A DNA stretch of 64,000 nt from positions 1 through 64,000 of the forward strand of contig NZ_JAERUC010000206.1 in assembly GCF_016745505.1 (NCBI RefSeq), in the 5' to 3' direction. The translations under genes were made by a program, and so were the position numbers. Shown here one piece after another: positions 1 to 8,706 of this stretch; within the stretch, counting starts at the first letter, position 1, and each line of letters begins with the position of its first letter. The notes beneath the pieces were generated by a model. It was not told where the DNA came from. It did not search any database and saw only the letters and a list, made by a program, of their open reading frames with translations. The DNA comes from Streptomyces silvae (GTDB taxonomy: Bacteria; Actinomycetota; Actinomycetes; Streptomycetales; Streptomycetaceae).

Positions 1-36
1 CCCTCCGGGCGGACGGCGCTACTTTCAAAACACGCC

Positions 37-498
37 CTAGCCGAAGAAGTCCTGCTCCTCGGGGATCAGGTGCATCGCCGCCTCCTCGGCGGACGCCGCC
101 GCGCCGTCGATGCCGACGTCCTGCGCGGTGAGGGTGGACGGCACATGCCCGTCGCCCTGCTGTGTGAGCCTGCCCGCGCGGTCCGTCCCCACCTCGTCGT
201 CGTAGAGCTCCCCGTCGCCGTCCGCCAGGTCTCCCGGGCCGTCCGGGGCGGTATCGGTGTCCTCGGGGATCTCCCGGTGCAAGCGGCTGTCGAGGGACTC
301 GCCCGTGTGCTGCTCCGAGGCGGTGGTGCCCTTGTCGTCGACCGCCCAGGGCCGGTCCGGCGGGGAGTAGCCCTCGTCCAGGACGTCGTCGATGGCGGAC
401 GTGTCCAGGGTGTCCTCGAGATCCAGCAGGTCATCGGGGTCGGAGGCCTCCGGCTCCTGCGGCTGGTAGACGTCGTCCCCCCGGTCGCTGTCGGTCAT
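37..498 (-). CDS. Acidic DUF5709-like protein
   Basis: A 153-residue, very Asp/Glu-rich soluble protein with no signal peptide or membrane segment. Its N-terminal third carries the DLLDLEDTLDTSAIDDVLDEG stretch followed by YSPPDRP, which I recognise as typical of the actinobacterial DUF5709 family; the C-terminus ends EEQDFFG. No function is known for the family. The ATG at 498 is chosen because a GGAAGGGA ribosome binding site lies just before it; longer readings run into low-complexity sequence. It is transcribed away from the metallophore-like operon that starts at 769. Family assignment is from memory of its sequence signature. Confidence 0.8.
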   Translation of the reverse strand: MTDSDRGDDVYQPQEPEASDPDDLLDLEDTLDTSAIDDVLDEGYSPPDRPWAVDDKGTTASEQHTGESLDSRLHREIPEDTDTAPDGPGDLADGDGELYDDEVGTDRAGRLTQQGDGHVPSTLTAQDVGIDGAAASAEEAAMHLIPEEQDFFG

Positions 499-601
499 GG
501 CGTGTCCCTTCCTCCGGGTCCCCCTGTATGCAATTCCACTCCGGTCCGGCGCGTGACGCAACGGAAGCCCGGCGTTCCGCACACATGACGCTGTTTTAGA
601 T

Positions 602-620
602 GACAATGAAAACGATTGTC
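602..620. promoter_or_regulatory. Zur-like operator
   Basis: GACAAT and ATTGTC form a perfect inverted repeat around a 7-base centre. The overlapping 15-mer at 607-621 matches the actinobacterial Zur consensus as I recall it (TGAAAATGATTTTCA) at 12 of 15 positions. It lies about 150 bp before the ten-gene operon starting at 769 and about 105 bp before the divergent DUF5709 gene. The fit to the iron boxes (DmdR/IdeR) or to the nickel box (Nur) is much poorer. Zinc repression is inferred from the motif only. Confidence 0.65.
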
Positions 621-690
621 GATAACGTAGGCGTGGTCGGGCCCGGAGCCTCCGTACGGGGTGATCTGTGCAGGGGCGACCTCTGCCTGC

Positions 691-750
691 CCGCATTCCA
701 AAGCACCGCATTCCAACGCACCGCATTCCAACGCACCGCATTCCAACGCA
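691..750. repeat. Four tandem 15-bp repeats in operon leader
   Basis: Four head-to-tail copies of CCGCATTCCAACGCA occupy 691-705, 706-720, 721-735 and 736-750. Only the first copy differs, by one base. They end 8 bp before the ribosome binding site of the ATP-grasp gene, so they would sit in the 5' untranslated leader. The near-identity suggests recent expansion or slippage. Confidence 0.9.
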
Positions 751-768
751 CTGTGAGAAGGGGAGCTC

Positions 769-2025
769 GTGGCTCATCTGTTGGTGGTCGAGAGCTGGGT
801 CGGATCGATGAGCAGACTGCTGCCGCGGGCCCTGGGGGAGGCGGGGCACCACTTCACCTTCCTCACCCGCGACCTGCACCACTACCTCCGCCCGGCGCCG
901 GAGGGTACGGCGCACCCGCTGCTCACCGCCCGTAATGTCGTCACGGCGCCGACCAATGACGTCGACGCGCTGCTTCCGCAGGTCGAGAGGCTGCACGGTG
1001 CCCTCGGCTTCGACGGAGTGATCACCTCCTGTGACTACTATCTGCCGACCTCCGCCCGGATCGCGGCCCTGCTGGGACTGCCGGGCCCCTCACCCGAATC
1101 CATGGAGAACGCCTGCCGCAAGGACGCCACCCGCCGGGTCCTGGCAGCCGCCGGTGTCCCCGGGCCCCGCTTCGCGGTCTGCGCGGACGGGGCGGAGGCC
1201 GCCGTGGCCGCCCGTGACATCGGCTATCCGCTGGTGGTCAAGCCGGTGGACCTCTGTGCGGGCATGTTCGTACGCCGGGTCGACGACGCGGAACAACTCG
1301 CCGCGGCCTGCGAGGTGTTGGCCGGCTTCCCGCGCAACGCCAGGGGGCAGCGGCGGGCGCCGCACGTACTGCTGGAGGAGTTCCTCGACGGGCCCGAGGT
1401 GAGCGTCGAGACCGTGACCCGGCGGGGCGTCGCCCATGTCGTCGGAGTGACGGACAAGAGCATCGGAGGGGCCCCGGCCTTCGTCGAGACCGGCCACATG
1501 TTCCCGGCCGCCCTGGCCCCGGACGACCTCGCCGCCGCCACCCGCACCGCCGTGGACGCCGGTGCGGCGCTCGGCCTCGACGACGTCGTGGCGCACACCG
1601 AGATCAAGCTGACGGCCGACGGCCCCCGGGTGGTGGAGGTCAACCCCCGCCCGGCCGGCAACCGCATCACCGAGCTGGTCCGGCACGTCACCGGGATCGA
1701 CCTCGCCGCCGCCTGCGTCGATGTGGCGCTCGGCCGGGAGCCCGACCTCCGCCGCCGTGACACCGGACTGCGCAGCGCGGCCATCGGATTCCTCGTGCCC
1801 GGTACCGCGGGCACCCTCGCGTCCGTGGAGGGCGCCGACGGGGTGCGGGGCGCCGACGGCGTCCTGGAGGTCCAGGTCGCCGAGGCGGGCCGCACGGTCG
1901 AGGCCGCGGACAGCAACAACGCGTACCTCGGGCACATCATGGCGGGCGATGCCGCCGGGCTCGGCGCCCGGGCCCGCGTCGAGGCCCTGCTCGCGGACGT
2001 ACGCCCCCTGCTGGTGCGCTCATGA
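769..2025 (+). CDS. ATP-grasp carboxylate-amine ligase
   Basis: A 418-residue ATP-grasp enzyme of the amino-acid ligase type (BacD/RizA-like). These form an amide by activating a carboxylate as an acyl phosphate. The N-terminal Rossmann-like lobe is followed by the ATP-binding lysine in YPLVVKPVD (about residue 158), the acidic LLEEFLDGPEVSVE segment (about 200-213) and the Mg-binding EVNPRPAGNR motif (about 290). The GTG start follows AAGGGGAG at 758-765. It is the first gene of a ten-gene operon with 4-bp overlaps, behind a Zur-like site. Next to a dipeptide-epimerase-type enzyme, a dipeptide-forming role is likely; its amino acid substrates cannot be read from sequence. Confidence 0.88.
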   Translation: MAHLLVVESWVGSMSRLLPRALGEAGHHFTFLTRDLHHYLRPAPEGTAHPLLTARNVVTAPTNDVDALLPQVERLHGALGFDGVITSCDYYLPTSARIAALLGLPGPSPESMENACRKDATRRVLAAAGVPGPRFAVCADGAEAAVAARDIGYPLVVKPVDLCAGMFVRRVDDAEQLAAACEVLAGFPRNARGQRRAPHVLLEEFLDGPEVSVETVTRRGVAHVVGVTDKSIGGAPAFVETGHMFPAALAPDDLAAATRTAVDAGAALGLDDVVAHTEIKLTADGPRVVEVNPRPAGNRITELVRHVTGIDLAAACVDVALGREPDLRRRDTGLRSAAIGFLVPGTAGTLASVEGADGVRGADGVLEVQVAEAGRTVEAADSNNAYLGHIMAGDAAGLGARARVEALLADVRPLLVRS

Positions 2026-2861
2026 CGGCGGCCCCGCACGCCCTCGCCCCCTGTCTCGACACCCTCCTCGGCCAGGCCCTCGCCGGTGAGCTCGGCCCGG
2101 ACCCGGCGACCCGCCGTATCGCCGTGGCCTTCACGACGTCCCAGGCCGTACGGCACGACGGCCGGAGCGGCGGATACCGCAACGAGGTCCTCAGCCTGCG
2201 CCTCGACCGCGCGGTCGGCTCCTGCGCCACCGAACCCGGCGCGCTCCCGCCCGGCACCGTCGAGGACTGCGCCGGCGCCGACGTGGCCGGCCTCCTGCGG
2301 CACCCCGTACTACCGGTGCGCGTCGCGGCGCTGGACGCCTACCTGATGGACGTCGCACCCCACACCCCGGCCCACGGCGCGCAGCCGGTGACCGTCCCCG
2401 CCGGCAGCTCCCTGGAGCGATCCCGGGCGCGGGCCGCCGCCGTGACCGACCTGCTGGACGTGGAGCCCGGCGGCACCGTCCTCGTCGTAGGCGTCGTCAA
2501 CTCGCTGCTGGCGGAGCTGCGTTCGCGCGGGCTCACCGGGATTCCCTGCGACCTCAAGGGCGGCACCACCGAGTGGGGCGAGCCCATCGGCACCGACGCG
2601 CTCGCCGAGATCGGCCGCTGCGACGCCGTGCTGGCCTCCGGCATGACGCTCGGCAACGGCACCTTCGACCCGCTGCGCCGGAGCGCCCAGGAGCACGGAA
2701 AGCCCCTGGTCATGTTCGCCCAGACCGGGAGCGCGGTCCTGCCCCGCTTCCTGGGCGCCGGGGTGGCCGCGGTGTGCGCGGAGCCGTACCCCTTCTTCTG
2801 GCTCGACGGCGGCCCCGGCACCATCCACCACTACCGCGCGGACGACGGAGGCACCTCGTGA
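2022..2861 (+). CDS. DUF4213/DUF364-type Rossmann-like protein
   Basis: A 279-residue protein resembling the two-domain DUF4213 plus DUF364 family, named in databases as putative heavy-metal chelation. The N-terminal half carries conserved FTTSQAVRHDG and LPPGTVEDCAGADVA stretches. The C-terminal Rossmann-like half carries VLVVGVVNSLLAELRSRG, DAVLASGMTLGNGTFDPL and a closing FFWLDGGPGTIHHY segment. Its ATG overlaps the ATP-grasp stop (ATGA), implying coupled translation. The family has a reported structure but, to my knowledge, no established reaction. In this operon it could act in metallophore biosynthesis or metal handling. The family call is moderately sure; the role is open. Confidence 0.7.
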   Translation: MTAAPHALAPCLDTLLGQALAGELGPDPATRRIAVAFTTSQAVRHDGRSGGYRNEVLSLRLDRAVGSCATEPGALPPGTVEDCAGADVAGLLRHPVLPVRVAALDAYLMDVAPHTPAHGAQPVTVPAGSSLERSRARAAAVTDLLDVEPGGTVLVVGVVNSLLAELRSRGLTGIPCDLKGGTTEWGEPIGTDALAEIGRCDAVLASGMTLGNGTFDPLRRSAQEHGKPLVMFAQTGSAVLPRFLGAGVAAVCAEPYPFFWLDGGPGTIHHYRADDGGTS

Positions 2862-3943
2862 CCACGGCATCCCTGCCCGCCCTCGCCCCCAACCGCGAGC
2901 TCCTCGCCCTCCTCGGCCGCACCCCGCTGGCCAGGATCACCACCGGACTGCCCCTGCCCCACCCCGGCTTCTGGGCCAAGCTCGAAGGCCAGGCCGTCGG
3001 CGGCATGAAGGCACGGGCCGCCGTCTCCATGCTCCTGGGCGCCGAGGAACGTGGCGAACTGCTCCCCGGCGCACCGGTCGTGGAATCGACCTCCGGCACG
3101 CTCGGCATAGGACTCGCCTTCGCGGGCCAGGCACTCGGGCATCCCGTCGTGCTGGTCGGCGACAGCGAACTGGAGCCGTCCATGCGCCAGTTGCTCCGCT
3201 CGTACGGCGCGCGCCTCGAACTCGTGGACCGTCCCGCCGCGCACGGCGGCTGGCAGGGCGCCCGCCTGGAGAGGCTGCACGACCTGCTCGCCCGGCTGCC
3301 CGGAGCGTACTGGCCCGACCAGTACAACAACCCCGACAACACCGCGGGTTACGCCTCCCTCGCCGCCGAACTGGCCACCCAGCTCGACCACCTCGACATC
3401 CTCGTCTGCAGCGTCGGCACCGGGGGACACAGCGCCGGGATCGCCGGACCGCTGCGCAGGCACTGGCCTGCTCTGCGCCTCGTCGCCGTCGACTCCACCG
3501 GGTCCACCATCTTCGGACAGCCCGCCGCGCCCCGCCTGATGCGGGGGCTCGGCAGCAGCATCCATCCGCGCAACGTCGCCTACGACGCCTTCGACGAGGT
3601 CCACTGGATCGGTCCGGCCGAGGCGGCCGACTCCTGTCGGCGCCTGGCCCGGGGCAACTTCGTCAGCGGCGGCTGGAGCACCGGCGCCGTCGCCCGCGTC
3701 GCCGCCTGGGCCGCCCGAGCCCACCCCGGGGCGGCCGTCGCCACCGTCTTCCCCGACGGACCCCACCGCTACCTCGGCACCGTCTACGACGACGACTTCA
3801 TGACCGCCCACCAGCTGGACCCCGGCCGAGCGGCCGGACACCCCGTCGACGTCCCGCACCCCCGCGCCCCGCACCCCGGGGGCTGGGCCCGATGTACCAC
3901 CGTCACCGACCCCCTGGCCGAACGCCTGGAGAGGCAGTCGTGA
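2858..3943 (+). CDS. Cysteine-synthase-fold PLP enzyme
   Basis: A 361-residue fold-type II PLP enzyme of the cysteine synthase/SbnA group. Members eliminate the beta substituent of an activated serine and add a nucleophile. The Schiff-base lysine is K51 in AVGGMKAR, the phosphate-binding loop is ESTSGTLGIG (about 75-84) and the second glycine loop is VGTGGHSAG (about 187-195). The GTG start overlaps the previous stop. SbnA and the EDDS enzyme AesA of this superfamily supply diaminopropionate-type units to metallophores, which makes an unusual amino acid building block a plausible product. No SbnB-type dehydrogenase is nearby, so the downstream chemistry must differ. Confidence 0.85.
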   Translation: MTTASLPALAPNRELLALLGRTPLARITTGLPLPHPGFWAKLEGQAVGGMKARAAVSMLLGAEERGELLPGAPVVESTSGTLGIGLAFAGQALGHPVVLVGDSELEPSMRQLLRSYGARLELVDRPAAHGGWQGARLERLHDLLARLPGAYWPDQYNNPDNTAGYASLAAELATQLDHLDILVCSVGTGGHSAGIAGPLRRHWPALRLVAVDSTGSTIFGQPAAPRLMRGLGSSIHPRNVAYDAFDEVHWIGPAEAADSCRRLARGNFVSGGWSTGAVARVAAWAARAHPGAAVATVFPDGPHRYLGTVYDDDFMTAHQLDPGRAAGHPVDVPHPRAPHPGGWARCTTVTDPLAERLERQS

Positions 3944-5007
3944 AGCTCACCCAGCACACCGTGCGGCTCGTCCTCGCCGAGCCGCTGCGCATCTCACGGT
4001 CGACCATGGCCGCCCGCGACGCCGTCCGTCTCACCATCGAGCACGAAGGGCTCAGCGGTCACGGAGAGGCCGTCACCAGCCTCTTCTACGGCCTCGACAC
4101 ACCGACCCTGCAACGCCTCGCCGCCCGGACCGGTGAACGGCTCACCCGCTTCGCCGCACCGGAGACCGCGCTGCACGCCCTGCGTGTCGGCGAGCTCGAC
4201 GCGCCCGGCACCCCGGCCGCCGTCACCGCCGCCACCGAGGCCGCGCTCCTCGACCTGGTCGGCAAGCGCACCGCCACCGCCGTCCACCGCTTCCTCGGAT
4301 CCCCCGTGGCACCGCGGGTCGCCACCGCCCGCACGATCTCCCTTGTCTCCCCGGGGCACGCGGCCGTCCAGGCCCGCCGGCTCGCGGACGCCGGGTTCTC
4401 CGTCATCAAGATCAAGGCCGGCGACCCCGACCAGGACGCGGATCTGGACCGGGTGCGCGCCGTCCGCGCCGCCGCGCCGGGCGCCCGCCTCCTCCTCGAC
4501 CCCAACGGTGCCTGGTCGGCCGCACAGGCCCGGGAGCTCCTGCCCCGGTTCCACGGCCTCGGTGTCGAGGCCGTGGAGCAGCCCCTCGCCCCCGGTGATC
4601 CGGAGGCCCTCGCGCGGCTCGCCGCCCGCTCGCCCGTACCCGTCATCGCGGACGAGGACGCCGTCACGTACGAGGACGCGCGGCGGCTCGCCGGACGCGT
4701 CCACGGGATCAACGTCAAACTCGCCAAATGCGGAGGTGTCCACGCCGCTCTCCGCATCGCCGCCCTGATCGAGGGCAGTGGCACGGACCTGATGCTCGGC
4801 TGCCTGACCGCCAGCACCCTCGGCATCGCCCCCGCCGTCCACATCGCCGACCGCGCCCGCTGGACCGACCTCGACGGGCACCTCCTGCTCGCCCACGACC
4901 CCTGGACCGGAATCGGCGGCGAGGACGGCTTCGTCTCGGCCGCCGGACTGCCCGGACTCGGCGTACGGCCCCGCACCGAGGCCGGGATCCGGAGGGCGGC
5001 CTCATGA
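3940..5007 (+). CDS. Dipeptide-epimerase-type enolase-superfamily enzyme
   Basis: A 355-residue member of the enolase superfamily, muconate-lactonizing subgroup. The KxK acid/base motif is IKIKAG (K157, K159). Metal ligands are D187 in DPNG, E213 in EQPL and D238 in ADED; the opposite base is K260 in NVKLAK. A DLDG motif (D310, D312) near the C-terminus is the mark of Ala-Glu-type dipeptide epimerases, where it binds the substrate amino group. The enzyme is therefore predicted to invert an alpha carbon of a dipeptide. The GTG start overlaps the preceding stop by 4 bp; a reading from an upstream ATG would invade the previous gene. With the ATP-grasp ligase it suggests a D-residue-containing dipeptide product. 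Confidence 0.87.
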   Translation: MKLTQHTVRLVLAEPLRISRSTMAARDAVRLTIEHEGLSGHGEAVTSLFYGLDTPTLQRLAARTGERLTRFAAPETALHALRVGELDAPGTPAAVTAATEAALLDLVGKRTATAVHRFLGSPVAPRVATARTISLVSPGHAAVQARRLADAGFSVIKIKAGDPDQDADLDRVRAVRAAAPGARLLLDPNGAWSAAQARELLPRFHGLGVEAVEQPLAPGDPEALARLAARSPVPVIADEDAVTYEDARRLAGRVHGINVKLAKCGGVHAALRIAALIEGSGTDLMLGCLTASTLGIAPAVHIADRARWTDLDGHLLLAHDPWTGIGGEDGFVSAAGLPGLGVRPRTEAGIRRAAS

Positions 5008-6278
5008 GGACCTGGCACGAGATCCGCGGATTCCCGCTCGCCATCCGCCTGCTGCTGGTCAACCAGCTCGGCGTCAACACGGGCTTCTACCTCCTCATCC
5101 CCTACCTCGCCACCCACCTCGGCGACAACCTGGGCATGTCGGCGGCCGTCGTCGGCATCGTCCTCGGCGTACGCAACCTCAGCCAGCAGGGCCTCTTCCT
5201 CATCGGCGGGTCCGCGGCCGACCGGCTCGGCGCACGCGGCGTCATCATCGCCGGCTGCGCGATACGCACCGTCGGCTTCGCCCTCTTCGCCCTCGGCGAC
5301 GGACTGCCCGTCCTGCTCGCCGCCTCCGTGCTCAGCGGAGTGGCCGGCGCCCTGTTCAACCCCGCCGTCCGCACCTACCTCGCCCAGGAGGCGGGGGAGC
5401 GCAGGGCCGAGGCGTTCGCCCTGTTCAACGTCTTCGCGACGACCGGCGCCCTGGTCGGGCCGCTCCTCGGCAGCGCGCTGCTGCTCATCGACTTCCGGGC
5501 GTCCGCGCTCACCGCCGCCGGGATCTTCGCCCTGCTCACCGTCGCGCAGGCCTTGGTGCTCCCCGCCCGGGACGTGCCACCGGCCACCGGAAGCGTCACC
5601 TCCGACTGGCGCGAAGCCGTAGGCAACCGCGCCTTCCTCGCCTTCGCCCTGGCCATGGTCGGCATGTTCACCCTGGAGAACCAGCTCTATCTGCTGCTCC
5701 CCGCGGGCGCCCGCCAGGCCACCGGCTGGGACGGGGCCGCCGGACTCGTCTTCCTGGTGGGCACGGCCGCGGGCATCGCCTTCCAGCTGCGGATCACCCG
5801 TGCGCTCAAGGGCCGCGGGACCAGGGGACGGTGGATCGTCGCGGGCCTGGTGCTGATGGGGCTCGCCTTCGTACCACCGATGCTCGTCGCCGGTACGGAC
5901 ACGCCCCCGCACGGCGCTCTGGACGCCACCCTGCGCGCCCTGCCCGTCCTGCTCGGAGCCCTCCTGCTCCATCTGGGCGTCATGACCGCGCTGCCCTTCG
6001 TCATGGAGCTGATCCCCGCCTTCGGACGGCAGGCCCTGACCGGTACGTACTTCGGGATCTTCTACGCGGTCTCCGGCATCGCCGCCGCATCCGGCAACGC
6101 CGCCGTCGGCTGGGCCATGGACGTCGCCGGGCGGGGCGGGGGCGGCGGCGCGGCCGCTCTGCTCCCCTGGGCCTGCTGCCTGGCGGCCGGACTCGCCTCC
6201 GCGGCCGGCGTCACCTGGCTGCACCGCAACGGCACCCTGCCCCGGACACGGCCCGCCCCGGTGGCGGTGGCGGCATGA
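5004..6278 (+). CDS. MFS transporter, probable exporter
   Basis: A 424-residue, very hydrophobic protein with about twelve membrane segments. The loop after segment 2 reads GGSAADRLGARG, a form of the MFS signature GxxxDRxGRR. It resembles single-component MFS drug exporters. It is coupled to the enzymes before it by an ATGA overlap. Its place between biosynthetic genes and an ABC importer matches CntE of the staphylopine system, so export of the finished small molecule is the likely role. Direction of transport is inferred from context only. Confidence 0.82.
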   Translation: MRTWHEIRGFPLAIRLLLVNQLGVNTGFYLLIPYLATHLGDNLGMSAAVVGIVLGVRNLSQQGLFLIGGSAADRLGARGVIIAGCAIRTVGFALFALGDGLPVLLAASVLSGVAGALFNPAVRTYLAQEAGERRAEAFALFNVFATTGALVGPLLGSALLLIDFRASALTAAGIFALLTVAQALVLPARDVPPATGSVTSDWREAVGNRAFLAFALAMVGMFTLENQLYLLLPAGARQATGWDGAAGLVFLVGTAAGIAFQLRITRALKGRGTRGRWIVAGLVLMGLAFVPPMLVAGTDTPPHGALDATLRALPVLLGALLLHLGVMTALPFVMELIPAFGRQALTGTYFGIFYAVSGIAAASGNAAVGWAMDVAGRGGGGGAAALLPWACCLAAGLASAAGVTWLHRNGTLPRTRPAPVAVAA

Positions 6279-7114
6279 CGCGCCGTACGGGAAACCTGCT
6301 CACCGACCGCCCCGAGCTGTACGAGGCGCGGTTCCCCGACCCCGAACGCCTCGCCGGGCGGTGGGCCGAGGACCTCCTGCGACGGTACGGCGCCGGGCCG
6401 GCCGTCCTGGACCTCGGCTGCGGGACCGGCCGCGACGCCGCCTCCCTCCACGCCGCCGGACGACGCGTCACCGGTGCCGACCTCTCCGGCACCATGCTCG
6501 CCCACGCCCGCGTCCACCACCCGGGCCCCGTGTACGTACAGGCTGATCTCAGCCGGTTCCATTTCGGACAGCACGTCTTCGACGCCGTGGTGTGCCTGGA
6601 CAGTTCGCTGCTGTACTGCCACACCAACGAGCAGCTCGACGGATTCCTGGACTCCTGCCGGCGCACCCTGGTGCCCGGCGGCCTGCTGGTCGCGGAGATG
6701 CGCAACGGCGCGTACTTCCTCGGCCGGGACGCACCACCCACCACGCCCGCCGTCTCCCGCTTCACCTGGCAGGGCACGGCCTACCGCTCGACCACCGCCC
6801 TGCGCGTCGACCGCGCCGCCCAGCTCCTGCGGCGTACCCGTGGCTGGACCGCCGACGACGGCAGCCCGCCCGTCGAGGAGCACTCCGCGTGGCGGCTGCT
6901 CCTGCCCCAGGAACTGCGCCACTTCCTCACCGTGCACGGCTTCGAGGTCCTCGCCCTGTACGACGGCCCCGGGCCCCGCACCGAACCGTCCTGGCGACCC
7001 GGCGACGAACCCGGTGACGCCGCCGACGGCGACCGGCTCCACCTCGTCGCGAGGGCCCCGGCCGTCACCACCCCCGCCCCTTCCGCACATCCAGCAACAG
7101 GAGAGCAGCCATGA
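6275..7114 (+). CDS. Class I SAM-dependent methyltransferase
   Basis: A 279-residue methyltransferase. Motif I is VLDLGCGTGRDA (about residues 44-55), followed by an acidic motif GADLSGTML and a post-motif region DAVVCLDSSLLY. The C-terminal 35 residues are Pro/Ala-rich and probably disordered. The ATG overlaps the MFS stop. It probably methylates the product of the preceding enzymes (N- or O-methylation); the acceptor cannot be predicted. The closest general type is the small-molecule Methyltransf_25/11 group. Confidence 0.85.
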   Translation: MTRRTGNLLTDRPELYEARFPDPERLAGRWAEDLLRRYGAGPAVLDLGCGTGRDAASLHAAGRRVTGADLSGTMLAHARVHHPGPVYVQADLSRFHFGQHVFDAVVCLDSSLLYCHTNEQLDGFLDSCRRTLVPGGLLVAEMRNGAYFLGRDAPPTTPAVSRFTWQGTAYRSTTALRVDRAAQLLRRTRGWTADDGSPPVEEHSAWRLLLPQELRHFLTVHGFEVLALYDGPGPRTEPSWRPGDEPGDAADGDRLHLVARAPAVTTPAPSAHPATGEQP

Positions 7115-8706
7115 CCGCACCGGCCGACAGACACGAACGCTTCCCCGGCCTGCACCGGCGCGGCTTCCTCGCCGCGGCCGGGGGAGCGGCCGGACTCGGC
7201 GCCCTCACCCTCGCCGGCTGCTCCGGTTCACCCGCCACCGGGACCGCGTCCGGCAAGGGGGACGGCACCCCCCGGCGCGGCGGACGGCTGCGCGCCGCCT
7301 TCGCCGGGGGCGGTGCGAGCGAGACCCTCGACCCGCACCTGGGCAACCTCTTCGCCGACGCCGCCCGGAGCAAGGCGCTCTTCGACAAGCTCGCCGACTA
7401 CGGCGCCGATCTCGCCGCGGTGCCACGCCTGGCCGAGAAGTGGGAGCCGAACGCCGGCCTCGACCGCTGGACCGTCACCCTGCGGCAGGCGGAGTTTCAC
7501 GACGGCAAGCCCGTGACCGCCGCCGACGTCCTGTACAGCTACCGCCGCATCGCCGACCCCGAGAAGGCGTACCGCGCCCGCGCGTCCCTGGAACCCGTCG
7601 ACCTGAAGGCCAGCCGTGCCACGGGGGAGCGGACCGTCGAGTTCGTCCTCAAGCGGCCCACGGCCGAATTCCCCAACGTCATAGCCGCGTTCGGCACGTA
7701 CATCGTCCAGGACGGCGCCACCGCGTTCGACCGCGACCCGGTCGGCTCCGGCCCCTTCCGGTTCGTCTCCTTCACCCCCGGGCGCTCCACCGTCCTGCGG
7801 CGCAACGACACGCACTGGGACGGCGCCCCGCACCTGGACGAGCTCGAATTCGTCGTCGCCAACGAGGAGTCCGCCCGCATCAACGCCCTCCTCGGCGGCC
7901 AGATCGAATACGCCCACGAGCTCAACCCCGCCACCGGGCGCGCCCACGAGAAGGCGGGCGGCATCGAGATCGTCCGGCTGCGGAACAGCGCCATGCAGGC
8001 CTTCGCCATGAAGACCGACCGCCCGCCCTTCGACGACCCCCGGGTCCGCGAGGCGTTCTTCCTCATCGCCGACCGCCAGGAACTGGTGGACGGCGCCCTG
8101 TCCGGCGCCGGTGAGCAGGGCAACGACCTCTTCGGCAAGGGGTACGAGTACTACGCCGACGAACTCCCGCAGCGCACGCAGGACATCGGCCGCGCCCGCA
8201 GCCTCCTCAAGCAGGCGGGCGCACAGGACCTGAAGGTCACCCTCGACACCTCCTCCGTCGCCGCCGGCTTCACCGAGGCCGCCGGGATCTTCCGGGACCA
8301 GGCGGCGCGCGCCGGGGTCACCGTCGACGTACGGATGGGCAGCAAGGACTCGTACTGGAAGGACATCCTCGACTCCGGCACCCTGTGCTGCTACCGGTCG
8401 GGGGCCATGCCCATCGAGTCCCACATCTCCCAGCGGCTGCTCACCGACTCCACCACCAACGCCACCAAGTGGCAGGACAAGACGTTCGACACGCTCTACC
8501 AGCAGGCCCAGTCCACCAAGGACAGGACGGCCCGCGCCGCCCTCTACGGACGGATGCAGCGACAGCTGTACACCGAAGGGGGCTTCCTCGTCTGGGGGTT
8601 CGGCGACTGGATCCTCGGCACCGCCCGCAACCTGCGCGGTGTCGCACGCGAAGCACCCGCCAACACCCTGGACTGGGCGCGCTTCGACAAGGTCTGGCTG
8701 GCGTGA
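7111..8706 (+). CDS. ABC importer lipoprotein (NikA/DppA type)
   Basis: A 531-residue extracellular substrate-binding protein of the peptide/nickel family (SBP_bac_5). The N-terminus combines a twin-arginine-like HRRGFLAAAGG with a lipobox LTLAGC, so it is probably exported, possibly by Tat, and lipid-anchored. The family signature is seen at GGRLRAAF, LAEKWEPN, VTAADVLYSYRR and DPVGSGPFRF. It starts at an ATG overlapping the methyltransferase stop. It is the first gene of an ABC importer that would recapture the metal-loaded product, as CntA does for staphylopine; the ligand itself is unknown. Confidence 0.9.
   Translation: MTAPADRHERFPGLHRRGFLAAAGGAAGLGALTLAGCSGSPATGTASGKGDGTPRRGGRLRAAFAGGGASETLDPHLGNLFADAARSKALFDKLADYGADLAAVPRLAEKWEPNAGLDRWTVTLRQAEFHDGKPVTAADVLYSYRRIADPEKAYRARASLEPVDLKASRATGERTVEFVLKRPTAEFPNVIAAFGTYIVQDGATAFDRDPVGSGPFRFVSFTPGRSTVLRRNDTHWDGAPHLDELEFVVANEESARINALLGGQIEYAHELNPATGRAHEKAGGIEIVRLRNSAMQAFAMKTDRPPFDDPRVREAFFLIADRQELVDGALSGAGEQGNDLFGKGYEYYADELPQRTQDIGRARSLLKQAGAQDLKVTLDTSSVAAGFTEAAGIFRDQAARAGVTVDVRMGSKDSYWKDILDSGTLCCYRSGAMPIESHISQRLLTDSTTNATKWQDKTFDTLYQQAQSTKDRTARAALYGRMQRQLYTEGGFLVWGFGDWILGTARNLRGVAREAPANTLDWARFDKVWLA

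Noticed and set aside
600..935. A 111-codon plus-strand frame starting in the Zur-like box and running through the 15-bp repeats
   Set aside because: It starts inside the operator, has no ribosome binding site and overlaps the ATP-grasp gene in another frame; the repeats (5 codons each) keep it open by chance.
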